Counted from the stretch's first letter, positions 8,455 to 16,529 are shown. The stretch: DNA of 64,000 bases from Phycicoccus sp. CSK15P-2 (GCF_016888005.1 NZ_JAFDVE010000032.1:1-64000); one strand, 5' to 3'. Numbers and translations: made by a program. The notes: generated by a model from the letters alone, not told the origin.

Positions 8455-9702
8455 ATGGGCTCGTGTGTCGTCGTGTCTCCGTTCGAAGCAGGGCTCCAGC
8501 CGCTGGCCTCGGCCAGCGCCGCGGGCGCCCTGCGGGACGCCGGGGTGGAGGTGACGGCCTGGGACCAGGACCTCGAACCCACCACCGCCCCATCCGTGCA
8601 GCCCGAGCTCGTGCTGCTCTCGGTGCAGCAGTTCGAGGCGCTCCAGCGCTCGGTGGACCTGCTGCCCTCGCTGCACCGGGCCTTCCCCGGCGCGAAGATC
8701 GTCACCTTCGGGCAGTACGCCCAGATGAACCCCGGGGCCTTCCTCGACAGCGTCGACGGCGTGCTCTACGACGAGCCCGAGCGGGTGGCCACCGACCTCG
8801 CCGCGGTCGCCGACGGCGCGGCCCCGGACGTCGTGCCGGGCATCCGCACCCGCACCGGCTTCAGCCCCAGGGCACCGCGCGGTCGGCTGGCCTTCAGCAA
8901 GCCGGCCCGCGACCTCTTCCCCGACCTCGTCCTCTACCCGGGCCACCACGGGGCCCGCGGGCTGGTCGGCAACATCGAGGCCTCGCGCGGGTGCCACCAC
9001 AAGTGCACCTACTGCTCGGTGTACGGCGCCTACGACGGGGGTAGCGCGGCCTACGAGGTCGAGCCGGTCGTCGCTGACGCCCTGGCGCTCGCCGAGGGCG
9101 GGGTGCGCCACTTCGTCTTCATCGACGCCGAGTTCTTCAACACCCGCACCGTCGGCGAGAGCGTGATGCGGCGTATCCGCGAGGAGCTCGGCGACTCGGT
9201 GACCTTCGAGCTCACGACCCGCGTCGACCACGTCCTGGACTACACCACCGAGCTCGAGCGGCTCGTCGACCTCGGCCTCGTCACCGTCACCTCTGCCCTG
9301 GAGTTCCCCTCCGACCGCATCCTGCGGATCTTCGACAAGGGCATCGACGTCGACGACATGCGCCGCGCCATCGCCGAGGCCCACCGCATGGGCTTCGTCC
9401 TCAACCCGACGTTCATCCCGTTCACCCCGTGGGTCGAGTACGACGAGCTGCTGACCTTCGAGGACTTCCTCGTCGAGACCGGCCTCGCCACCGTCGCCCA
9501 CCCGACCGTGCTGCAGACCCGGCTGCTGCTTTTCAAGGGCTCGCCGCTGCTGTCCTCCCCCTGGGTCCAGGACGTGCCGCTGGAGGACCGCGGGTCCTAC
9601 CTGGACTGGACCCACGACGACCCGCGCGTCGAGGTCCTCTGGCACGAGCGCCGCGACGAGGCCGAGGACGCCGGCGCCGTCCGATGCTGCGTCAAGTGCT
9701 GA
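8455..9702 (+). CDS. arsL: Radical SAM enzyme, ArsL-like, with C-terminal RCCVKC
   Basis: The 415-aa protein has an N-terminal B12-binding-like/Rossmann region (1-165) and a radical SAM barrel with the 4Fe-4S motif C180-x3-C184-x2-C187 (GCHHKCTYC). It ends exactly in R410-C-C-V-K-C415. ArsL of arsinothricin synthesis is, as I recall, a radical SAM enzyme with a C-terminal RCCxKC motif thought to hold As(III). It moves the 3-amino-3-carboxypropyl group of SAM onto arsenic. The RBS GGAGGAAG is strong and fixes ATG 8455. It is the first gene of a tight run with arsM, arsR and a permease. The alternative is another organoarsenic radical SAM enzyme. Radical SAM identity is near certain; the ArsL function is inference. 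Confidence 0.75.
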   Translation: MGSCVVVSPFEAGLQPLASASAAGALRDAGVEVTAWDQDLEPTTAPSVQPELVLLSVQQFEALQRSVDLLPSLHRAFPGAKIVTFGQYAQMNPGAFLDSVDGVLYDEPERVATDLAAVADGAAPDVVPGIRTRTGFSPRAPRGRLAFSKPARDLFPDLVLYPGHHGARGLVGNIEASRGCHHKCTYCSVYGAYDGGSAAYEVEPVVADALALAEGGVRHFVFIDAEFFNTRTVGESVMRRIREELGDSVTFELTTRVDHVLDYTTELERLVDLGLVTVTSALEFPSDRILRIFDKGIDVDDMRRAIAEAHRMGFVLNPTFIPFTPWVEYDELLTFEDFLVETGLATVAHPTVLQTRLLLFKGSPLLSSPWVQDVPLEDRGSYLDWTHDDPRVEVLWHERRDEAEDAGAVRCCVKC

Positions 9703-9712
9703 GGAGGACACG

Positions 9713-10978
9713 ATGACCGGATCCGCGCGCGTCAAGGTGCACACGGCGAGCGAGCTGCCCTCGCTCTCCTGGAGGGTCGACGTCGAGAACACCCCGGACG
9801 CCTGGCCGTTTCTCGCGCCGTCCTGGCTCGCCGGGACGACTGCAGGGCTGGCCACCGAGGCCAAGCCGCTGCACGTCGTCGCCACGAGGGCGCGCGGTGA
9901 GACCGGGGTGCTTCCCGGGTACCTCTTCGATGCTCCCGCGGGCGTCGACTGGGACCCGCGCACCTACCTCGGCTGGGAGGCACCGGACGGCACCAAGGTC
10001 TGCTGCGGCGTCACACCCGACCGCACCGCCAGCGACGAGGTCGACGGCTGGGGTCCGGACGCGCTGTTCCCGAGCCTCGTCGTCGGATCGCCGCTGGGCT
10101 ACCGCAGCGAGCCGGCGTACAACTTCTGGTCCGCCGGCATGATCGGCACGCTCACCGAGACCCTGCGCGCCGCCGCCGCCGAGGCCGGGGCACGCAGCGT
10201 CGTCGCCCCGTGGGTGCCGGACCGCGCGGGTAACGAGGAGATCCTGACGGGCATCCGGTGCGCGGGCGGGGGGAGCACGTTCTGGGGCCTCGAGGACCAC
10301 CTGCCCCTGGAGGCCGGCTCGTACGCCGAGCACCTGGAGTCCCTGCCCCGCAAGCGTCGCCAGCGGGTGCGCCACGACCAGGTGATGCTCGCCCGCTCCG
10401 GCCTCTCCGTCCGGCACGTGCGCGGCCAGGACCTCGCCCCGTACGTCGACCGGGTGGCCGAGCTGGTCTGCCTCAACCGCGAGAAGAACGGCGCGAGCCA
10501 GCAGCCGCACCAGATCACCGCGATCCTGCACGAGCTGCTCGCGGCGGACGCCGACCTATGGGGCTACCTCGGCGAGCGCGACGGCGCGGTCGTCGCCGCC
10601 TGCGTCGCGGTCCGCCGCCGCCGCCGGCTGTTCGTCAAGTGGGCGGGGTTCGACTACGACGTCGTCGGCGAGCGGTCCGGGCTGTACTTCCCGTTCGCGT
10701 TCGACATGCCGATGCGCGACGCCTACGCCGAGGGCGTGCGCTCCATGGAGCTCGGCGCCGGCGCGCACGAGGCCAAGGCCCTGCGCGGCTGTACGTCCCG
10801 GTCGATCAGCACCGCCCTCTGGGTGCGCGACGAGGCCCTTCGCCCGCGCGCCACCGCCCTGCTCACCGCCTTCGGCCAGCGCCGGCGGCGGACCTTCGAC
10901 GACGCGGAACCCCGCCCGTCGACCACCATCCTGCCGCTCGCCGGCGGCGGGGACGACTGCTGTGGAGGTGCCCCATGA
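9713..10978 (+). CDS. FemAB/BioF2-like GNAT protein (Acetyltransf_6 type), cysteine-pair rich
   Basis: The 421-aa cytoplasmic protein fits the duplicated-GNAT family that includes FemX/FemAB peptidyltransferases and BioF2-like acyltransferases. YAEHLESLPRKRRQRVRHD at about 205-222 is the typical helix pair, and the C-terminal half carries the second GNAT fold (RLFVKWAGFDYD, SMELGAGAHEAK). Unusual vicinal cysteines occur at 97-98 (KVCCGV) and 416-417 (DDCCGG). A GAGGAGGA site lies just before ATG 9713, which starts 10 nt after the radical SAM stop. The gene overlaps the GTPase gene by 4 nt. It may aminoacylate or acylate the amino group of an organoarsenical; this is inferred from context only. 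Confidence 0.65.
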   Translation: MTGSARVKVHTASELPSLSWRVDVENTPDAWPFLAPSWLAGTTAGLATEAKPLHVVATRARGETGVLPGYLFDAPAGVDWDPRTYLGWEAPDGTKVCCGVTPDRTASDEVDGWGPDALFPSLVVGSPLGYRSEPAYNFWSAGMIGTLTETLRAAAAEAGARSVVAPWVPDRAGNEEILTGIRCAGGGSTFWGLEDHLPLEAGSYAEHLESLPRKRRQRVRHDQVMLARSGLSVRHVRGQDLAPYVDRVAELVCLNREKNGASQQPHQITAILHELLAADADLWGYLGERDGAVVAACVAVRRRRRLFVKWAGFDYDVVGERSGLYFPFAFDMPMRDAYAEGVRSMELGAGAHEAKALRGCTSRSISTALWVRDEALRPRATALLTAFGQRRRRTFDDAEPRPSTTILPLAGGGDDCCGGAP

Positions 10979-12063
10979 CCCTGAAGGTCATTCCCCTGTC
11001 CGGCTTCCTCGGGGCTGGCAAGACCACGACGATGGTGTCCGCGGCCACGGCCCTGGAACGGGTCGGCGCACGTGTCGCCGTCATCACCAACGACCAAGGG
11101 ACCGACCTGGTCGACACCGCGACCGCGCAGAGGGCCGTCGACCAGGTCGACGAGGTCACGGGCGGCTGCTTCTGCTGTCGCTTCGAGGACCTCGCCGCGC
11201 TCGTCGACCGGCTTCTCGCCGCGGGTAGCGCGGACACCGTGATCGTCGAGGCGGTGGGCTCGTGCACCGACCTGCAGCGCACGGTGGTTCGTCCGCTCCG
11301 CGACATCTACGGCGACCGCCTCGAGGTCGCGCCGCTCACCACCGTCGTCGACCCGCTGCGCTACCGGGCCTTCGTGCGGGTGTGGGAGCGCGGCCAGGAG
11401 TCCGACGTCACCTACCTGTTCAACCACCAGATCGCCGAGGCCGACATCGTCGGGGTGAGCAAGACCGACCTGCTGCCCGTGGAGGACGTCGACGCCGTCG
11501 TGGCCCTCGTCGAGCAGCGTTACCCCAAGGCACGGGTCGTGCCCTACTCGGCGCGGTCCGGTGACGGCTTGGAGGACCTCGTCGCCGCCTGGGACGGTGC
11601 GGCCGGGTCGGAGTGGGACGTCGACATCGACTACGACCGCTACGCCAGCGCGGAGGCCGAGCTCGCGTGGCTCAACGCCACCTACACGCTGCAGGGCGAG
11701 AGCGTCGACCTCACCGCGTGGGGACGAACGGTGATGCAGGCGATCCACGACGCCTGCCGCGAGCGCGACCTGCTCGTCGGGCACGTCAAGGTCCGGGCCA
11801 CCGCAGACGAGGGCGAGGTCAAGCTGAGCCTCGTCGGCGAGGGGCCGGTGCTCGACGAGAGCCTGGAGACGCCGGTGACCTCGGCCCACGCGGTCGTCAA
11901 CGCCCGGGTCTCCTGCGAGCCCGAGGCGATGGACGGCATCCTCGCCGATGCCGTCGCCCTGGCCGACACGGTCGCGGGGGACTCCTCGGTGGCCGAGGCA
12001 GAGCTCGCGTCCTTCAAGCCCGGCTACCCGACCCCCGTGCACCGCGTCGCGGCGCGGGCCTGA
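10975..12063 (+). CDS. G3E-family (CobW/COG0523) GTPase, metallochaperone type
   Basis: The 362-aa protein has Walker A GFLGAGKTT (10-18), the G3E metal-binding GGCFCC motif (63-68, CxCC), a Walker B region VIVEAVGS, and SKTD (162-165) in place of NKxD. The C-terminal CobW_C-like part is present. G3E GTPases deliver or insert metals such as Zn, Co or Ni. It sits inside the arsenic operon with a 4-nt overlap upstream and a 9-nt gap to arsM. A role in arsenic or metal handling for the neighbouring enzymes is inferred; the thiol-rich CxCC could also bind As(III). Confidence 0.85.
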   Translation: MTLKVIPLSGFLGAGKTTTMVSAATALERVGARVAVITNDQGTDLVDTATAQRAVDQVDEVTGGCFCCRFEDLAALVDRLLAAGSADTVIVEAVGSCTDLQRTVVRPLRDIYGDRLEVAPLTTVVDPLRYRAFVRVWERGQESDVTYLFNHQIAEADIVGVSKTDLLPVEDVDAVVALVEQRYPKARVVPYSARSGDGLEDLVAAWDGAAGSEWDVDIDYDRYASAEAELAWLNATYTLQGESVDLTAWGRTVMQAIHDACRERDLLVGHVKVRATADEGEVKLSLVGEGPVLDESLETPVTSAHAVVNARVSCEPEAMDGILADAVALADTVAGDSSVAEAELASFKPGYPTPVHRVAARA

Positions 12064-12072
12064 GGAGGCATC

Positions 12073-12795
12073 ATGAGCGGAGACACGCTCCGTGCGGACG
12101 TGCGCGAGAAGTACGAGACCGCCGCGAGCACCGCCCGGGCGGGCGCGTGCTGCGGCCCCAGCGACCCGGCCGTCATCGGCGCGGCGCTCTACACCGAGAT
12201 CGGTCCCGGCGAGGCCCCGGACGCCGCGCTGCTCGCGAGCCTCGGCTGCGGGAACCCGACCGCCGTCGCCGAGCTGCACGCGGGCGAGACGGTGCTGGAC
12301 CTCGGGTCCGGCGGCGGGCTGGACGTCATCCTGTCCGCACGGCGGGTCGGCGCCACCGGCCGGGCCTACGGCGTGGACGCCCTGGACGAGATGCTCGAGC
12401 TCGCGCGGGACAACGCCCGTGAGGCCGGCGTCGAGAACGTCGAGTTCCTCGAGGGGACGCTCGACGAGGTGCCGCTGCCCGACGGCAGCATCGACATCGT
12501 CATCTCCAACTGCGTCATCAACCTCGCGGAGGACAAGCCGGCGGTGTTCGCCGAGATCGCCCGGCTGCTGCGGCCGGGCGGCCGGCTCGGGGTGTCCGAC
12601 GTCGTCGCGGAGGACGACCTGGGCGTGGCCGACCGTGCCGACCGCGGCTCCTACGCCGACTGCGTCGCCGGAGCCCTGAGTCGCGGCGAGTACGTCGACC
12701 TGCTGGCGGCGGCGGGCTTCACCGGCGTCGAGGTCTCCTTCACCCACGAGGTGGCCGACAGGATGCACGGCGCGATCATCAGGGGCCGGCGATGA
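12073..12795 (+). CDS. arsM: Arsenite S-adenosylmethionine methyltransferase
   Basis: The 240-aa enzyme would methylate As(III) using SAM and thiols. Motif I is DLGSGGGLD (76-84). The arsenic-binding cysteines expected of ArsM are present: C26/C27 (ACCGP), C59 (SLGCGNP), C147 (SNCVINL) and C197 (YADCVAG). Length is on the short side for ArsM (about 240-280 aa common in bacteria). RBS GAGGAGG lies before ATG 12073. It follows the GTPase by 9 nt and overlaps the aquaporin by 4 nt. In arsinothricin producers ArsM methylates the ArsL product; simple arsenite methylation is the alternative role. Confidence 0.9.
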   Translation: MSGDTLRADVREKYETAASTARAGACCGPSDPAVIGAALYTEIGPGEAPDAALLASLGCGNPTAVAELHAGETVLDLGSGGGLDVILSARRVGATGRAYGVDALDEMLELARDNAREAGVENVEFLEGTLDEVPLPDGSIDIVISNCVINLAEDKPAVFAEIARLLRPGGRLGVSDVVAEDDLGVADRADRGSYADCVAGALSRGEYVDLLAAAGFTGVEVSFTHEVADRMHGAIIRGRR

Positions 12796-13571
12796 GGGAT
12801 ATCCCGCTGTGGCGTCGGCTGCTCGCCGAGCTGCTCGGCACCGGGGCACTCGTCTGCCTCGTCGTCGGCTCCGGGATCATGGCCGCGAGCCTGTCGCCGG
12901 ACGACGTCGGGCTCCAGCTGCTCGAGAACAGCATGGCCACCGGGTTCGGGCTGTGCGTGCTCATCGTCCTGCTCGGCCCCGTGTCCGGTGCGCACCTCAA
13001 CCCGGTGGTCACGCTCGGCATGGTGCTCTGGGAGGGGCTGCGGCTTCGCGCGGCCGGGGCGTACGTCGTGGCCCAGCTGGTCGGGGGGGTCGGCGGCTGT
13101 ATCGTCGCGAACGTCATGTTCGACCTGCCGGCGGTCAGCGCGTCGACCACCGAACGGACCGGCGCGCCGCTGCTGCTCGCCGAGGTCGTCGCCACCGTCG
13201 GCCTGCTCACCGTCATCCTCGGGCTGCTGTGGCAGGACCGGGCGGCCTGGATCCCCCCGATGGTCGGGGCGTACATCGCGGCGGCGTACTGGTTCACGTC
13301 CTCCACGAGCTTCGCCAACCCCGCCGTCACCGTCGGCCGCGCCTTCACCGACACCTTCGCCGGCATCGCGCCCGCGTCGGTGCCGGCCTACGTCGCGGCG
13401 CAGCTCGTCGGCGGCGGGCTGGCCCTGGTCCTGGCCGGCGTCGTGTTCACCGGGGCGGTCCGCGCCGCCGCGCGGGCCGAGTCGGAGACGCTGCCCCCGG
13501 GCCCGGGCCCGGGCCCGGGCCCGAGCCCGGCCGCCGGCGCGACGCCCGGGCCGGTCCTTGATCGGACCTGA
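12792..13571 (+). CDS. MIP-family aquaporin/aquaglyceroporin, arsenic-associated
   Basis: The 259-aa protein has six membrane helices and two half-helix pore loops. The first pore motif is altered to NPV (70-72, HLNPVVT); the second is intact NPA (176-178) followed by R183, the selectivity-filter arginine. AqpS-type channels in ars operons pass As(III) or methylated arsenicals. Cluster position, overlapping arsM by 4 nt and preceding arsR, supports that use. The C-terminal tail is a run of Pro-Gly dipeptides encoded by GC hexamer repeats and is not part of the channel. Confidence 0.9.
   Translation: MRDIPLWRRLLAELLGTGALVCLVVGSGIMAASLSPDDVGLQLLENSMATGFGLCVLIVLLGPVSGAHLNPVVTLGMVLWEGLRLRAAGAYVVAQLVGGVGGCIVANVMFDLPAVSASTTERTGAPLLLAEVVATVGLLTVILGLLWQDRAAWIPPMVGAYIAAAYWFTSSTSFANPAVTVGRAFTDTFAGIAPASVPAYVAAQLVGGGLALVLAGVVFTGAVRAAARAESETLPPGPGPGPGPSPAAGATPGPVLDRT
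13501..13530 (+). repeat. GCCCGG hexamer repeat in the aquaporin tail
   Basis: Five consecutive six-base units (the fourth is GCCCGA) encode the Pro-Gly/Pro-Ser tail of the aquaporin. Because the unit is in frame, expansion or contraction would only change tail length. It is the clearest simple repeat in the window. Confidence 0.8.
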
Positions 13572-13587
13572 TTGGATCGTTTAATCT
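13558..13587 (+). promoter_or_regulatory. Candidate own promoter of arsR
   Basis: TTGATC (13558-13563) and TAATCT (13582-13587) are spaced by 18 nt, and the -10 ends 6 nt before ATG 13594, giving a leaderless transcript. The -35 lies inside the aquaporin coding end. A weak GATT-n9-AATC inverted repeat (13570-13586) overlaps the spacer and -10 and could take part in autoregulation. Confidence 0.5.
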
Positions 13588-13593
13588 AGAGAT

Positions 13594-13944
13594 ATGGATG
13601 GAGTGCTCACCGACGACGAGGCCGAGCTGTTCGCCTCCTGGTTCCACGCCCTGTCGGATCCTACGCGGATCCGCATCCTCAACCTCCTGTCGACGACAGG
13701 CGAGGAGATCGGGGTCGGCGCCATCGTCGACACGCTGCGGCTGCGCCAGTCGACCGCGTCCCACCACCTCAAGGTCCTGCACGGCGTCGGCTTCCTCTGC
13801 CGCCGCCGGCACGGCACGGCGGTGCTGTACCGGGTCAACGCCAACTGCCTCGAACGCTTCCCGTCGGCGGCCGACATGGTGATGGGTCGGCTTCGCGTCG
13901 ACGCCGGACCGCAGTCCCCCGGCTGGATCCCGACGACGGCCTGA
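13594..13944 (+). CDS. arsR: ArsR/SmtB-family repressor
   Basis: The 116-aa winged-helix protein has HALSDPTRIRILNLL at the N-terminus and the recognition helix QSTASHHLKVLHGVG (52-66), the hallmark of ArsR. The classic ELCVCDL metal-sensing loop is absent: only C69 (FLCRRR) and C85 (NANCLE) exist, so any arsenic sensing must use a different site. It sits mid-cluster, 22 nt after the aquaporin, with its own candidate leaderless promoter. It likely controls the palindrome at 8372. Confidence 0.85.
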   Translation: MDGVLTDDEAELFASWFHALSDPTRIRILNLLSTTGEEIGVGAIVDTLRLRQSTASHHLKVLHGVGFLCRRRHGTAVLYRVNANCLERFPSAADMVMGRLRVDAGPQSPGWIPTTA

Positions 13945-14017
13945 CCGCCGCTGCCGACCGGTCCCGTCCTCCCGGCCCGGGCGGCGGGCCCCCTGCCCGA
14001 GGTGAAGGAGGAGCGCC

Positions 14018-15124
14018 GTGCTGGGTGAGCTCTGGTGGTTCGTGACGTTCACGGCCCAGGCCGTTCTCGAGCTGCTGCCGTGGTTCCTCGTCGCGATCGT
14101 CCTCGGGGTGCTCATCCAGCACCTCGACCTCGACATGCTCGCCAAGCGGGCCCTCAGCCGGCACGGCGTCCTCGGGGTGCTCCTGTCCGCCGCCGTCGGT
14201 GCCCTGAGCCCCTTCTGCTCGTTCACCGTCATCCCGCTCATCAGCCGTCTGCTCCGGGCAGGGGTGCCGCTGTCGGTCATCATGGCGTTCTGGATCGCCT
14301 CCCCCGCCATGGACCCCGAGATCTTCGCGCTCTCGGCGGCGGCCCTCGGACCGGACGTGGCGACCGCCCGGCTCGTCGGCGCCATCGTGCTGAGCGTGGG
14401 CTCCGCGCTCGTCGTCCTCGCCGTCGAGCGGCGCGGCGGGTTCCGCGACGTCCTCGTCCGCGAGCGCCCGTCCCGCACCGCCGAGCCCGCCCCGGACCGG
14501 GTCGCCGCGTCGGTGGCCGTCACTGTGCCGCAGGGCGGCCCGGCGACGCCCGTCGCGCCGGTGGCGGGCCCCGCCCCCGCGAGCGGTCCGGTGGCCGACG
14601 AGGTTTCGGGGGCCGCGTGCAGCGCGACCTGCGGTGGCGACACCGCGGAGTCCCCCTGGGACGACGACGACGACGGCTGCGCGTGGCAGGAGGTGGTCCG
14701 GGCGAACGCTCGCACCATCGACTGGCGGCGCTTCGCCCGCGACGTCGGGCGCGACCTCACGGGGCTCGGGCGCTGGCTGCTGCTGGCCGTCGTCGCGCAG
14801 GGCGTCATCGTCCGCTACGTGCCGCAGGAGTGGGTGACCACGGCCATCGGGAGCTCCGACTGGTGGGCGGTGCCGCTCGCGGCCCTCGTCGGGGTGCCGT
14901 TGTACCTCAACGGCGTCGGCGCCATCCCGATCACCCAGGGCTTGCTCACCCAGGGGATGATGCCCGGCGCCGCCGTCACCTTCCTCCTCGCGGGCGCGAT
15001 CACGACCGTTCCGGCGATGGTGGCCGTGCGCTCCGTCGTCCGCTGGAGGGTCTTCGCCTACTACGTCGGCGTGGGCCTGGTGGGCAGCATCCTCATCGGG
15101 GTGGCGGCCCAGCCGTGGCTTTGA
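14018..15124 (+). CDS. ArsP/YraQ-type permease (PF03773-like)
   Basis: The 368-aa membrane protein has about eight helices in two halves. The first half contains GALSPFCSFTVIPLISRLL with the family's conserved pore cysteine; the second has VPLYLNGVGAIPITQGLL. A hydrophilic insert of about 100 residues between the halves carries two nearby cysteines (CSATCGG) and an acidic run of aspartates. ArsP members export trivalent organoarsenicals. RBS GAAGGAGG precedes GTG 14018. The last gene of the cluster starts within its stop. Export or self-protection against the cluster's product is the likely job. Confidence 0.85.
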   Translation: MLGELWWFVTFTAQAVLELLPWFLVAIVLGVLIQHLDLDMLAKRALSRHGVLGVLLSAAVGALSPFCSFTVIPLISRLLRAGVPLSVIMAFWIASPAMDPEIFALSAAALGPDVATARLVGAIVLSVGSALVVLAVERRGGFRDVLVRERPSRTAEPAPDRVAASVAVTVPQGGPATPVAPVAGPAPASGPVADEVSGAACSATCGGDTAESPWDDDDDGCAWQEVVRANARTIDWRRFARDVGRDLTGLGRWLLLAVVAQGVIVRYVPQEWVTTAIGSSDWWAVPLAALVGVPLYLNGVGAIPITQGLLTQGMMPGAAVTFLLAGAITTVPAMVAVRSVVRWRVFAYYVGVGLVGSILIGVAAQPWL

Positions 15125-16266
15125 GTGCCACCGAGGCCGACGACGCGGTCTGGGACCGGCGCAACGGTCGTCACTTCTACACCGGCAGCGCGTGGCTGCG
15201 GGCGTTCGCGGAGCTCGCGGGCCTTTCGTTCGTTCGCGTCGACGGGGTCGCCGCCTCGGCCGTCGGGCACCGCGTGCACGCCGACCGCACGAACCCCCGC
15301 TACACCCACCGCGTGCTGTACGACGACGCGCTGCTGGAGCCCGTGGGCGACTACGGTCTGGTCGGGGGGTGCGCCGGCTACGAGGGGCACCTGCCGCGCG
15401 AGGACGTGGCTACCGCTGACGACGAGCGGGCGGTGGTCCGGCGGCTCGCGTCGCAGCTCGGGACAGAGGTGCTGCTGGCCGCCCATCTCCCCGAGGACGA
15501 GGCCCGCCGGGTCGTCGAGCACGAGGTGCTGCCCGGCGCCGCGACCCCGGTCCTGGGGATGGTCGTCGCCGAGCTCGACCTCGCCGGCGCGTCGACCTTC
15601 GAGGACTACGTCGCCGGGCTGAGCCGCAACGCGCGCAGCGTGGTCCGTCGCGACCTGCGACGTGCGCAGACGGCGGGCCTGCGCACCGAGGTCGGGCCGT
15701 TGGCTCCTGTCGTCGCCGAGGTCGCTCCGCTGCTGGGCCAGGTCCAGGGTCACCACGGCGACGACCCCGACCCCGAGGCCGCGGCCGCGTACCTGCGGCT
15801 CTGCTGCCACGGGTCGCTCGCAGACGCCGCGCTCGCGTTCGTCACCCGGGACGCCGGGGGCCGGGCCGTCGCCTTCTCGCTCGGCTACTCGTGGCACGAC
15901 ACCGTGTTCATGCGGGTCGCGGGGCTGGACTACACCCGGGCCGGGGAGAGCGGCGCCTACTTCGAGTCCTACTTCTACGCCCCGGTGCGCCACGCGCTGG
16001 ACACCGGTCGGGTGCGGGTCGACTTCGGCGGCGAGTCCCTGGAGAGCAAGCTGCGGCGGGGGGCTCGCCCACAGGCCCGGTGGTCGCTGTCGGTCGGGGC
16101 CGCGGTCGACGCCGACCGCGCGCGCGAGGTCACCGCTCGGCGGGTGGCGTCACTGCCGTCCGGCCGGGGGCCGGCGCCGGGCTCCGCGGGGTGGCTGGAG
16201 GTCCACGACGCCCTCACGGGGACGGCCGCAGGGCGGGCATGGCACCCGATGGGCGCCGGCAGGTAG
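15115..16266 (+). CDS. Second FemAB/BioF2-like GNAT protein
   Basis: The 383-aa protein belongs to the same duplicated-GNAT group as the gene at 9713, but the two are clearly diverged. YVAGLSRNARSVVRRDLRRA mirrors the helix of the first copy, and the C-terminal half has VFMRVAGLDYTRAG and VDFGGESLESKLRRG, the CoA- or tRNA-side loop pattern. It lacks the paired cysteines of copy one. The start is GTG 15115, or TTG 15121 whose TTGA would overlap the permease stop by 4 nt. Coupling to the permease supports membership of the arsenic cluster. It may add a second acyl or aminoacyl group, or confer self-resistance. Confidence 0.65.
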   Translation: MALSATEADDAVWDRRNGRHFYTGSAWLRAFAELAGLSFVRVDGVAASAVGHRVHADRTNPRYTHRVLYDDALLEPVGDYGLVGGCAGYEGHLPREDVATADDERAVVRRLASQLGTEVLLAAHLPEDEARRVVEHEVLPGAATPVLGMVVAELDLAGASTFEDYVAGLSRNARSVVRRDLRRAQTAGLRTEVGPLAPVVAEVAPLLGQVQGHHGDDPDPEAAAAYLRLCCHGSLADAALAFVTRDAGGRAVAFSLGYSWHDTVFMRVAGLDYTRAGESGAYFESYFYAPVRHALDTGRVRVDFGGESLESKLRRGARPQARWSLSVGAAVDADRAREVTARRVASLPSGRGPAPGSAGWLEVHDALTGTAAGRAWHPMGAGR

Positions 16267-16529
16267 TCACCGGCGCCGGCCGCGTCCGGTCGACGTCGTG
16301 GCCGCGTGGTCGGACCCGGTCGATGCCGCCCGGCTTCGCGACGCGCTCGCCGAGCGCCCACCAGTGGCGGCCGAGGCGCTCGTCGAGGTGGTCGGACAGC
16401 ACGGACTGCCCCGGTCGCGGCGAGGAAGGCACCGCGGGTCACCATCGGTGCGATGTCGTCGTTCACGGGCGCCCCTGTCGGCTCCGGTCCGGTGCGACCA
16501 GGGTCAGGGCCGCGGGCCGAGTCACCCGG

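Noticed and set aside
8455-9702. Calling the radical SAM enzyme an arsenosugar-type ArsS
   Set aside because: The C-terminal RCCVKC and the lack of a recognisable ArsS C-terminal domain fit ArsL better, although this rests on memory of the families.
16267-16529. Possible gene remnants in the gap after the second GNAT gene (for example a minus-strand frame with VTRGAFLAATGAV, resembling a Tat signal)
   Set aside because: Frames are short and broken, and no family can be recognised; GC bias alone can give such stretches.
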